From: Alectoria sarmentosa
Lineage: Eukaryota; Ascomycota; Lecanoromycetes; Lecanorales; Parmeliaceae
Reading direction: 5' to 3'
DNA length: 64,000 bases
Assembly (NCBI GenBank): GCA_009733775.1
Contig: WOGZ01000031.1
Coordinates: 1-64,000 of the forward strand
Below the pieces are notes generated by a model. It had not been told where the DNA came from. It made no database searches and worked only from the letters and a program-made list of their open reading frames with translations. The translations under genes were made by a program, and so were the position numbers. This document shows, in pieces, positions 11,788 to 21,200 of this stretch. Every line of letters begins with the position of its first letter. Position 1 is the first letter of the stretch.

Positions 11788-12528
11788 TCATGACTGCCAC
11801 AACGCATCGGTATGTGACTCCCCTTCGTACCGTGGTGGAGGCCAAACTAAAGTCGGTCGATCTCCCCTCGTGGCATGCTGGGGATCCTCTCGCAAGAGAA
11901 AGAGGCATTCTCTATCGATGGCGGTCTCACGCTCAGGGTAGAACCGTCTGTAAGCATCGAGGATCGTGCGCTGGGAGATTTCCATGACCGTAGAGACCTG
12001 CTCCAGAGTCACAGGACGGCGGACAAGGTGTGAGGCGGCGAAGATGGACACGGCTGCTTTGGACCATTGGGAGTAATCACGGAGTGCGTCCATATGGAAT
12101 GAGCGCCGAGCAATCAGTAGAGCGAGTCGACATGCGGCATAGTTGAGACCGAGGCGGTAACAGGACCGCATGGTATTGCTTGCCAACCGAGTAGTGCGGT
12201 CTTGGTCGTCCAGGTCGCTCTCGTCGCTCTCGCCGTCTCCGTCGCTTCCCTCACCATCTTGTATGATTCCATGCTCGAGATAGGGTCGCGGCTGCGCGGT
12301 GAAGAACGGACGTCTGCATGCGGGGCAGGTGTTGTTGTCGTGAAGCCATGTGGCGATGCAGTGAGAGCCGACGAGATGGTCGCATGGAAGGCGGATCTGG
12401 CACTCGATGATACCGGTTTGTGACGACAGCGACCCTATCTCCTCCAGGCATATCATGCAGCGTTGGCGATCATCCGATTGGACGATGTTCTCTAATTTTA
12501 GGAGTTTGCTCAAGAATTCCTTGGCCAT
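11788..12528 (-). CDS. RING-finger protein with TFIIB/cyclin-like C-terminal domain
   Basis: An intronless 246-aa frame. Residues 24-71 form a RING-H2-like zinc finger (C24, C27, C49, H51, C57, C68, C71), which suggests a ubiquitin E3 ligase. The usual fifth ligand position is Gly54; His56 is the nearest substitute. An acidic linker follows (about 91-110, rich in D, E, S). Residues about 115-200 read like one repeat of the TFIIB cyclin fold: a helix with RLGLNYAACRLALLIA, then AVSIFAASHLVRRPVTLEQV, then MEISQRTILDAYRRFYPER. This matches the TFIIB pattern of AS...R...EI...V...TIR..Y..LYP. There is no TFIIB zinc ribbon. The RING call is firm. The cyclin-fold call rests on motif reading alone. 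The neighbours give no functional hint. Confidence 0.82.
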   Translation of the reverse strand: MAKEFLSKLLKLENIVQSDDRQRCMICLEEIGSLSSQTGIIECQIRLPCDHLVGSHCIATWLHDNNTCPACRRPFFTAQPRPYLEHGIIQDGEGSDGDGESDESDLDDQDRTTRLASNTMRSCYRLGLNYAACRLALLIARRSFHMDALRDYSQWSKAAVSIFAASHLVRRPVTLEQVSTVMEISQRTILDAYRRFYPERETAIDRECLFLLREDPQHATRGDRPTLVWPPPRYEGESHTDALWQS

Positions 12529-13366
12529 GTTGAAGTGCTTTGAGGAATTGGAGAGAGGTGAAAGAGTGCGGATATTGGGAAGAGTAAGACGAAATGAGAG
12601 TTTGCGACTATTTGAAAGACTGACAGAGATTCTATAAAAAAAGTGTTATGAGCGAAGAGATGTGTTGTACATCTTTCAACATTTGTGTTATACAATTCAT
12701 CGATGTTGTGTAACGCGGAAATCCACCACTTTCAATACCTCCGACCAATAATAAAGTCGAAGCCAGAAAGACATACAAGTACTGTTGGTCCGAGATTGGT
12801 CTGCCATCATCGCAATTACAATGGCCAGCTCTCCGTGCACCCCCTCGCGAAACTACCTGAAGCAGGTTCAAGCCTTCCGCAAATCCTCCCCAATGGAGCA
12901 GCTGATCTTTGGGGAAATACAATCCTATACAACTCTCATACTCATGGTGTCAACCCAACACGAGGCAATGTGCCGATGATTCCAAAGCTACAAGTGCAAG
13001 AATAGGCGTCGGAGTGGCGACAAGCCCTGCCGTTGAGCCATCGGAAGTGTTGAAACATCATTGCGGGATGCCACATATATAAAGGCCGCATTCGAATTGC
13101 GCCCATGTCCGAGGCCAGTTCAAAACATGGTGGAGAACGACAGCCAAGAAAATCATCCCATCCGTACGATTGATACATTCCTGTGCAGAAAGGATGCAGT
13201 TTTTAAGACTCAGTACTTACCGCTGCTGCAAAAACGCTGGACAGAAAATGAACAAACATGCCTTCGAATATATAGACTGGTATCATTTCCCAATGCCCTC
13301 TGAATGGCATAGCTAGGAGAACCAATCATCCCTCCGTCCCACCAAAACACGGCTCACGGACCTCCC
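12529..13366. other. intergenic between RING gene and HeLo gene
   Basis: About 840 nt hold only short overlapping frames without a recognisable protein. The stretch contains the RING gene promoter and the 3' end of the HeLo gene. Confidence 0.5.
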
Positions 13367-13526
13367 CTAACCAACAGTCTGCTGTGCCGCGATGTCGTCG
13401 TTGTAGTGCTGACCACTCTTCATTATTCCACTATTCATTATTGACGAACTGTCCCCGGTTCCTGATGACAACCAACATCACCACACAGAGAGCGGGTCAT
13501 GTACGTAGACGATTCCCACACATGAC

Positions 13527-15461
13527 TTACTCGAGGTCCGCCTGGAGCTGGAACAACTCCGATACCACCCCCTCAATAAACCGACTTTCAGACTCAGCAT
13601 TGCCTCTCGCGCCTGCTGCAGGATACTGCAGACACCCCTGAACGATTTCTGCAAACTTTGCCGAGACAAGATGATCCAGCTGATGGAGATCACCCGACGC
13701 TATCTTCTGCGCTTTGCGCAGCTCGCTGACGCCTTGAGTATAATCCAATACCAAGCAGCAACCGACCTGGTATAGGAGAAGTCCCAAGCCGACAATATAC
13801 CAATTCTGGCTCTCCGAGGCAACGAATCTGGCGTTGAAGTTGCCGTTGTCGCGTTTTCGGCCGAAGCCGATTTCAAGGTACAGGTCCAAAATCAGGGGAT
13901 CCTTGTCGTTCCACTCCTTTTCTTCTCCGGGTTCGCCAAAGTATCGGAAGCTCGAGGGCTGGATTTCCGCGCAGCTCGACCTCACCAGACTGAGATGGAG
14001 ATAGGACTTGGCGATGAGAGCTGCCAGACGGACCTTCCGATGAGACGCCATGTAAGCCTGAGTGTGACGTGTCCGGAGCAGGGCTACGAGATCTCCGATA
14101 CACGCCGTCTGCTGCGCCTCGGCGTGATAGAGCCAGTGCACATCTTTCTTTCGGGACTCAACCCAAACTGTACCCCATTTGGTAAAACCCTCAATAGGAA
14201 CGGTTTTGGAGAGACCCTTTGCTTGGTCCAGATGTAATGCAGATTTTTCGATCGAGGCATCAAAGCCTTTTGGACCTGGCTGGCTGGGAGTAACCGTGCG
14301 CATTGTTTCGGCGATGAAATAGGAGGCTTTGTTCTCCAACTTCTGTTGTCTTTGGAAGCTAAAATAGTATGCTTCATTGCGCAACGGCAAATCGGTCAAG
14401 TTGTCGACAACATACTGTCGATACTCACCGAAATCTTTCATGAGCTGAATACACAAATACCATGGCCCCCGCTCTCCATCGCGCGTGTTCATGTGCCTCA
14501 GGGACTCGTGCAACCTTTTCAGAGCCTGTTGGACGGCCCGCGCTTCTGTGAGCCAGGCAACATCATCTCCTGGAAGATTGACCAAGCGCTCCATGGTCAT
14601 GGGCGCTTTTAGCACCAGGATGGTTTCCAGGTAGTTGTTGCTGTAGTTGAGCACCTCGATGATTCTCAGCATGGTCTTCCGGTCCTCCTTGGCCCATTGG
14701 GCTTTTTTGAAGAGAGTCGTGTCCTGGGCACGCTGCTTGGAGTCCTCCGCTTTCTGCTGACTTGCGGCGACAACTGCATCCACGCTCAGCAGGGCCGTGG
14801 CGGCTGGATGCTGAACGGCAAGCCTAGAGCGCGATGAGCCTTCGGTCGTAACAGCCTTCTTGTGCTTTTGCCCGAGTCCCAATCCACGTCGCAATCCACC
14901 CAGAGCCTTGTTAGTCTTCGACGTTTTTGGCTTGTCGGTTGCGACTGAAGAAGCGTCTGTCGCTGGCACGTCTGAAGTGGACGATGATGCAGTGACATCT
15001 CTAGTCGATTGAGGGGATTCCACAGTCGTTGATTCCGAGGTACCTACGGTATCTGAGACCTGGATGTTTGAGCCATGCTCACGTTCTTGCAGATGATTAG
15101 CCTCTTTGTGTTTAATATGCTTTTAGGTTGGAGTACCTTTCTTATCGTACTTCCCGAGCAGCTTGTTGGCTAATTTGAATTGGACCTTGATTTGTGAGAG
15201 GGTGCGGACAATGGTGCCTGTCACTTTGTGATTCTTATTATTGATATCACTCGGCCGGTCGAGCCCTTGTAGTTCCACGTCTCGGGTCTCAGACGTTTTC
15301 TCGAGGCGGCTGTATTGCATCTCGAGTGCCAATTGGATCAGGTCAAAGTCATCGCCGAACGAACGGGTGAGTTTGTAGCCATGATACAGATCGTCGCAAG
15401 CTTGGTAAAGTGGATAAAGTATACCCACAGCTGCCAGCGTAGTTGCTACTGGCTCGACCAT
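13527..15461 (-). CDS. HeLo-domain protein with DUF7580-like C-terminal region (candidate cell-death/incompatibility factor)
   Basis: Exon 1 (15137-15461) and exon 2 (13527-15052) join in phase 1 across an 84-nt GTACTC...TCTCAG intron, giving 616 aa. Residues 1-110 look like the HeLo domain of fungal prion and incompatibility proteins: a hydrophobic first helix (MVEPVATTLAAVGILYPLYQ), then LTRSFGDDFDLIQLALEMQYSRLEK, matching the GRxFGxDYE...KLxxARxRL pattern of HET-s-type proteins. A basic, Ser/Thr-rich linker follows. The C-terminal 250 residues resemble the helical DUF7580 region found beside HeLo/NACHT-type genes (RLAALIAKSYLHLS near its start, then VGLGLLLYQVGCCLVLDYT). HeLo domains can insert in membranes and kill cells; that role here is inference. 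The stop codon overlaps a consensus donor (GTAAGT from 13530 downward), so a third exon at 13367-13448 ending with a stop is possible. Confidence 0.72.
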
Positions 15462-15781
15462 CGCTCTCAGTGTGCCAAGGGAAGCAAAGGGGGAAGTGAT
15501 GTTCACAAGGAAATTAAACGTTTTACGCAAATGGTATATATATAGCAAGGATGAATATTATACAGATACTTAAAACTGCAACAGACCTTGATATTTGTAT
15601 ATGGTCCCCTGGTGAAAAGAATGTCGCACAAGAGGATGAGAGGAGATCACAACGTTTGAAGCCTTGCCAGCTCAAGCTATCTAGGAGGCTTGGCTCCGAG
15701 GCTCCATCATCGACTGGAAATATACATGGTGATGGAGTTGGGTTCGGGGCGCCATGGGAAAGGGTCCTCTCAATCTATCAC
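15462..15781. promoter_or_regulatory. upstream region of the HeLo gene
   Basis: An AT-rich stretch with a TATATATA string at 15535-15542, about 75 nt upstream of the ATG, suits a TATA element for the minus-strand gene. No coding potential is seen. Confidence 0.4.
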
Positions 15782-16212
15782 TCAACATAGAGATATCATG
15801 GTGAGCTGGAAATTCGACAATTGTGATATGTAAATCCAATGTTGTTCCAAAGTCTTCGGGGTGCCATTTCTAAAGGACCGATTCCACTCAATAGCTTTTA
15901 CTTGAGAAGCTCTCAAAACCACGGTCTTGTGATTGTAGAATGAAGACGTGCGGAATTCCCAACCTGGTAGTCTAGCGGAGGCCAGGTGTTCGCGTCGCGC
16001 TTCCACGTGATCCCCTGCTTTCCTTTACCCTCGTATTTCATTTCCCCCGTGTTAGTAACGTTTGTGACCACCAAGCGCATTATAGACGCCCTCAATAATG
16101 ATTGGTGGCCCGCGAAGAAGAGACGCTTTTTCGTCGAGGATGCTTCAGAGTCTCTGAAATGTAATTTATCCTCGATTATATCGTCACTGGAGAACGTCGA
16201 CACGCTTGTCAT
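15782..16212 (-). pseudogene. small uncharacterised gene, apparently frameshifted
   Basis: From an ATG at 16212 the minus strand reads about 83 protein-like residues (MTSVSTFSSDDIIEDK at the start, KGKQGITWKRDANTW near the end). The frame then drifts into an unremarkable tail and stops at 15913. The neighbouring frame continues equally protein-like text (GWEFRTSSFYNHKTVVL, then KAIEWNRSFRNGTPKT) to a stop at 15782. The change point is about 15958-15970, where the only candidate donor is the weak GTTGGG. A one-base frameshift is more economical than an intron. I do not recognise the family. Alternatives are a sequencing error or a very short unusual intron. Confidence 0.35.
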
Positions 16213-16646
16213 GATTTATTGTCACAACAATGTTTTCAAGAAAGTCCATTACATTCGCATCGAAGAATCAAAATAACGACGTTTAACGTATCATGGTAAG
16301 TATGTAATAGTGCCAAGCCAGGCTACCTAGTCCCAATCGACCCGCATGGTTTGTAAGACCCTTGACAATGCAATCCTCCTCGTACCAGCAAAATGATCGT
16401 GGCAGCCCAGGTGAGGACTATTCGGCGAAGTGACAATGATGACCGCGAAGAATGGGAGATCAAAGAAGAAAATCGATGCAGACATGAAAGATGGGGAGGG
16501 AAATGGGAATACGGACCAGAGCTAGAAAATGCTGAACCTCTATCATATATCATGAACCCGTATAGAAAACAAATGAAACTCTCATACCAACCTGTGAACA
16601 TATACATCCTCAGGCCTAGCGCCGATTCTGTACTCCTTGAATGCCA
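16213..16646. other. intergenic
   Basis: This holds the upstream side of the small frameshifted gene and the 3' flank of the next minus-strand gene. No supported features are seen. Confidence 0.5.
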
Positions 16647-17267
16647 TCAATTCGTCCTCTTTCGACTGAGCCAATTTCCAATACTGCTTCTCCTCCTTCT
16701 CCTCTCCCCTTCCCCATTCCCCTGCTCTCTCACGACCTCCCCAACCACCGCTTCATCCTCCTGTGCTCCCTGTCCCTCTTGCACCGCGCCCTCCCCCGCC
16801 TTAGACTCCTTTCTCTTCCTTCCAATCCTCATCTTCAACGGCGGCTGCCTCGCGATCCTCTCCTTCATAGTCTCGGCGCCATAGAAGCCCACCAACGTGC
16901 TCTTATCCGCCGGCTGCGTATACAACTTCTCCTCTGCCCATGCCCTCAACGCTGCTAGATACTCCTCTTCCGTAGCATGGCCGCGGTATTTGGCTGGGGT
17001 GTAGGCGGGGAGCAGGGATGCGTCGTCAGTGTCTGTAGAGTTGCGGGGCAGGCTTTGTTGATTGAGGGAGGTTTGGGGGGATCTGAAAGGGTTGGTAGGG
17101 GAGCCTCTCGGGGAGGAGTCATTGGTCGGTAGGAGAGGGGCGGATTGGAAGCGCGTGAGCGGACGGGTTGCCGCGGGTGCGTAGAATTCGGAATGGGAGT
17201 CGAAGGGGGGAGGGTCATCGATTGCGGGTGGAGGGAGGAAAGGAAGGGTATCTGTTTCTGTGGCCAT
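16647..17267 (-). CDS. conserved fungal hypothetical protein
   Basis: A single-exon frame of 206 aa from the ATG at 17267; an in-frame ATG 24 nt upstream is less likely. The N-terminal half is proline/serine-rich and looks disordered (FLPPPAIDDPPPF, SPRGSPTNPFRSPQTS). The centre holds the only folded-looking block: a helical stretch (EEEYLAALRAWAEEKLYT) followed by TLVGFYGAETMKERIARQPP. The C-terminus is highly charged and ends in RRRRSSIGNWLSRKRTN, which resembles a basophilic kinase or nuclear-localisation patch. This layout recurs in uncharacterised Pezizomycotina proteins, but I cannot name a function. There are no membrane segments and no signal peptide. Confidence 0.68.
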   Translation of the reverse strand: MATETDTLPFLPPPAIDDPPPFDSHSEFYAPAATRPLTRFQSAPLLPTNDSSPRGSPTNPFRSPQTSLNQQSLPRNSTDTDDASLLPAYTPAKYRGHATEEEYLAALRAWAEEKLYTQPADKSTLVGFYGAETMKERIARQPPLKMRIGRKRKESKAGEGAVQEGQGAQEDEAVVGEVVREQGNGEGERRRRRSSIGNWLSRKRTN

Positions 17268-18712
17268 TGCTGGGCAGTAGAGTGAAGCCAATTGAAATAT
17301 CGGAACAGTTGATAGAAGTTCAGATATGTCTTGTCTAAGTTGTCAAACTATCAAGTTAACACGAGCAGGCAGGATCTCGCGTTGAGATGGTCATGATTTC
17401 AGGTGGCAAAAGAGTCTAGATCGCTTCTTCTTCAGCCCATGAGCGGCCAGAGATTGGGCACGAGGCATGCGACATGGAGATGATCATTTTGCGCCTTTTG
17501 ACGCGGCCCGTCTGCGCCGATCATGCTCATGGTCAATTCGGGGGGCTTGCTTGATGGTTTTATGTTTTGGAGGATATTAGACATACATATAGAAGACGAT
17601 GAGGTTGCTGTGTTGTTGCCATCTAAAGTAGAATTCCAAGTCAATGGTGCGGCTGAACTTCGGCAGGTTTTACCGGTCTCCATGACTTCGTTACCATGGT
17701 TACCAGAATCTGCGTCGAATTTCCTCAGACCTGGCACTTATCTCAAAGTCAGGCCCAGGTGTCTGGTTGATTGCTGGTATTAATTTTGCAGTCAAGTTAG
17801 CGGGATGAGACTGCGTTTTAGGCGAGCTGCTGCTCTTCGTACAATCAATGCTAGCGTGTTCAGTGTCGACGACATTATCACTCTTGTCGTCATCAGATTT
17901 CAGTAGCCATGTCGACTCTTTGTCTGCTTTCCCATGGTGATCATTGCTGCCGTAAGTCTGGCTAGTACCAGCAGTGACCTCTACACACCTCCAGCAGCCG
18001 TCATGTGCGCTTGCCCACTCCCAGTCATTTACCACTGAAGGAGGTGTAACGCCATGTTCTTCATCAAAGAGTTAATATTGATATCGGTAACAATCCGTGT
18101 GGTGTGGATGTGCTGTGTTGGAGTGCCAGAAGTCATGGCAGTGGAAGTGGTGTATTTCTCAAGTGGTTACCAAGAGCAGAACCCCGGAGGAGGTTGTGCC
18201 GTTCTTTGATGCCTCAATTCGAACTATTCATATCATGGCTTCTCGGGTGAATTCCCATAAGCGACGTGAAAGCAAACAATGTTGCATGCTTCAAGCCAGG
18301 AAGAGTGACGATAACGAAGTTCAAGTCTGACGCATCAATTAGAGCAGTACCAAAGAGGAGGTTTTTCCACTCTTGCATGCTTTCTCGAAAGATTCCAATC
18401 GTGAAGGATAAATTTCTTAAGGGTTGACACCCAAGATCGAAGTGAGGCCCAACGAAATTTCGCACCTCAAGGCGGTACGAGTACGTATCTTTTCGTCGCA
18501 TTTGATTCGCACGGCGATCCTCTACATATGCATGCAGCATAAGGGAAGCACAACTCACGGCACAATGCATGGCTCAGCCTCAAATGCCTTAAGATTAGGA
18601 CCTACAGCCTTCCCACCAGTTCTCACCATCTCGGTCCATCTCTACTACCTCTATTCTTCCTCTTCGTGCCCAAGAGTATCCAAAAGTAACGTAAACTTTC
18701 GCATTTATTCCA
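17268..18712. other. intergenic with weak minus-strand coding signals
   Basis: Three minus-strand frames of about 100-118 residues lie here: 17432-17737, 17700-18035 and 18214-18570. Parts read as soluble protein (DWEWASAHDGCWRCVEV; LGCQPLRNLSFTIGIF). No two could be joined with convincing splice signals and none has a recognisable family. They may be remnants at the edge of the relict island. No confident gene. Confidence 0.35.
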
Positions 18713-20250
18713 ATGTCCTTGTCGAATCGTTCCAGCGCGCTCACTGCAACGCCGACGCTTTAGATCACGGAACAAGCCCGCATACGCGATATTGTCTTAT
18801 TTACGTGGTCCTTGATGCTCATTGTTGTTTCCCTTCGCTTTGTGGCACGCCGTCTATCAAAGGCGAGTCTCTGCTATGATGACTGGCTTATAGTCCCAGC
18901 TACTGTACGTCAATTCTTGATCTCCTATCTCATCATGCATATCAACAGTCAGAAGTGAAGATCTGAATCAGGAACTATAAGCTCTTTTCCACGGTATGCT
19001 TTGCCTCTGCTATCTGGAGTGAGTGACCTAGCCATGTCCATCCTTCGGCCAACGAATAGCCTCAAGCTTACAGCTAAGCCTGTTCAACAGTAACAGAGCA
19101 AGGGCTGGGTCGGAGTGTCTACATTCTATCATCAGACCAAAAAGCCAATTTCCTCAAGGGCATGTTGATCTCTGAATTCAGCTGGGCCAGAACCATTTGC
19201 ATTGTCAAAATTTTCATTCTAGCCTTTCATTGGCGCCTCTTCAACAGCAAGGGCCGGTCCTTCCGTGTTGCCATCTGGGCTTTCGCTGCCCTCACAATAT
19301 GTTGCGGAATTGCTTTGGTGAGCTACAGTTCCTCTATCAATTTTCAACATTAATTCGGTACTCACCGATCAACGACCACCTCGTTGGTCGCAACATTATT
19401 TCAATGTTTCCCTTTTAAACATAAAACCTAGGAATTTGTTAGCAAAGATAGATGCCTCAACGATTCCTACTGGCTCTTGATAGGCTTTTCGATGCCTCAC
19501 ATCACCACCGATATAGCCTTGATCGTACTCCCAAAACTACTGACTGGAACGTACAGATGCGTCGATCACAGAAAGTTTTTCTGAGTGCCATCTTCGGCTT
19601 GGGTGGCTTGTACGTTTATTTAATCCTTTCCCCCCTTCCCCAAACATGTTGGCTGTTATCGAATAGGAAGAGATTCTCTTACTGAAATATCAACGGATTG
19701 TAGCGTCACGATCGCCGCATTTGCCCGTTTAGTTTACCAAATCAAAGTAGCCACTGAATCGGCAAAGATTGACACTAATATTACCAGTATCCTCATCTGG
19801 ACAGGTATTGAGGTCAACATGTCCATAGTTTGCGGTCTGTACAAACCATTCTCCTCTGATCTCCTTACAACGTCTGTTGTCTGTGCTCAACATGAGTGCT
19901 GGAATAAGAAAAGGAAGCTAGCTAACATCAAAGCTGTTTCTGTCACCGTCAGCGTGATTTCCCTCTCTCGGTCCCATGATAACAATCATCTCCGACAACT
20001 TCAAACGACTGCGCAAACACAAGAACACGCACAGATTCATGTCAAGATTGTTCATGAATAGATTTAAATCTGGCAATGCCGTCACCTTGTCGCCACTATC
20101 CAAGAAATGAAGCTGGGACGACGGGCACCGCCCCATTCCGGGGTTGTCATCTGTGGTAGACATAGAGGCAAAGACGGCACAGGTGTGAGACGAATATGCC
20201 ATGGTGATGGGTGTCGGAGGTCGAGATCATCGAGTCGGCGTTCGAGATCG
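18713..20250 (+). pseudogene. broken SAT20/rhodopsin-domain integral membrane protein gene
   Basis: The reading matches the fungal rhodopsin-domain (SAT20-like) seven-helix family. The putative start at 18713 gives MSLSNRSSALTATPTL, then an in-frame TAG at 18761-18763, then RIRDIVLFTWSLMLIVVSLR and RRLSKASLCYDDWLIVPAT up to a GTACGT donor at 18905. A later exon (about 19080-19319) gives ICIVKIFILAFHWRLFNSKG. The next has FQCFPF, a second in-frame TAG (19429-19431), then KDRCLNDSYWL and ITTDIALIVLP. A frameshift at 19531-19545 precedes WNVQMRRSQKVFLSAIFGLG. A last membrane block (TGIEVNMSIVCG, about 19803-19840) and a tail (RPIPGLSSVVDIEAK) follow. Both stops can come from CAG or TGG by C-to-T change, the RIP type. 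The product cannot be full length. Confidence 0.75.
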
Positions 20251-21200
20251 GATATGAGAAGGTAGTAGCACAGATGGCTAGGACGTCAGGGCGATGGTAG
20301 AAAGCCAGAGACAGCGGTGAAAAAGTGGGCTTTTACTTCGATACGATGTAAGTGCTAATGATTCGCGGAAAAGGTTTCAATCAGACATCACGATTCATCC
20401 TAACCAGGCAAACCTTATTACACTTTATTGAACCTTCCTCTGTGAAGCCCTTCTGCCTACTTAGCGGCTTTGAGACTCGATTTCAATGTCTTTGGAAACG
20501 GCTATCAATACAATAAAACACCAAGGTTCGCAGTGCTGTCCTGATAGAGCGACACTGAAGCCCCTGTCTCAACGCATATGCTGATCCTCTCGTCGGTGAT
20601 TTAGATACCAAGTTTCAGACTGTCGTCCATCATTCTCCTCCATTCAGCGATCTGAAGCGTACACAGTGCATTTGATGACTTGACTGTAGTCCCAGCCTGC
20701 AGCTCATTGCTATGGCCAAGAAACCAATGAAAGAACTCAGACCAGGTTTGCATCGACCTCGAAGCTTTTGTTGTCCTAGGACAAGTCGTATCTGTTAGCG
20801 CTTCACTTGATCTATGGCTGCCCAACTTCCCCTGTAGCTGTGTTTCAATCTACATCATGTTCTTCTATCCTCCGTGAAGTGGCAAAAGGACAAGTTCGAG
20901 TCACCGCTTCAAGTGTGCAAGTCTGAATTCTTTAAGTACACATGGAATAAACGGTATAGGGTATTTCACCTCACACGGACGTCCTCAGCTAGGACAAGCA
21001 CCTTGTTCCTTGCATCTTCTAGATCCACGATTTGTATTGCCGTACCAGAGCCTTCAGTAGGCCATCCATTTTTCTTCTTACCGTCGTCCCCTACCACATT
21101 ATTGAAAACAGAACTTCAGTGTCATTTGAACACCCACATCACAGCAAATTCTCGATATGTCAACACCTTTATACAAAATCCGGTTCGTGGGTAGGGCTCC
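20251..21200. other. relict island, spacer
   Basis: Short frames on both strands with no recognisable protein. One 74-residue minus-strand frame (20601-20825) has soluble-looking text but no partner exon. Confidence 0.4.

Noticed and set aside
15103..15136. 34-nt intron ending at AAAG in the HeLo gene
   Set aside because: Below usual fungal intron length. The longer intron to TCTCAG (ending at 15053) also keeps phase and was preferred.
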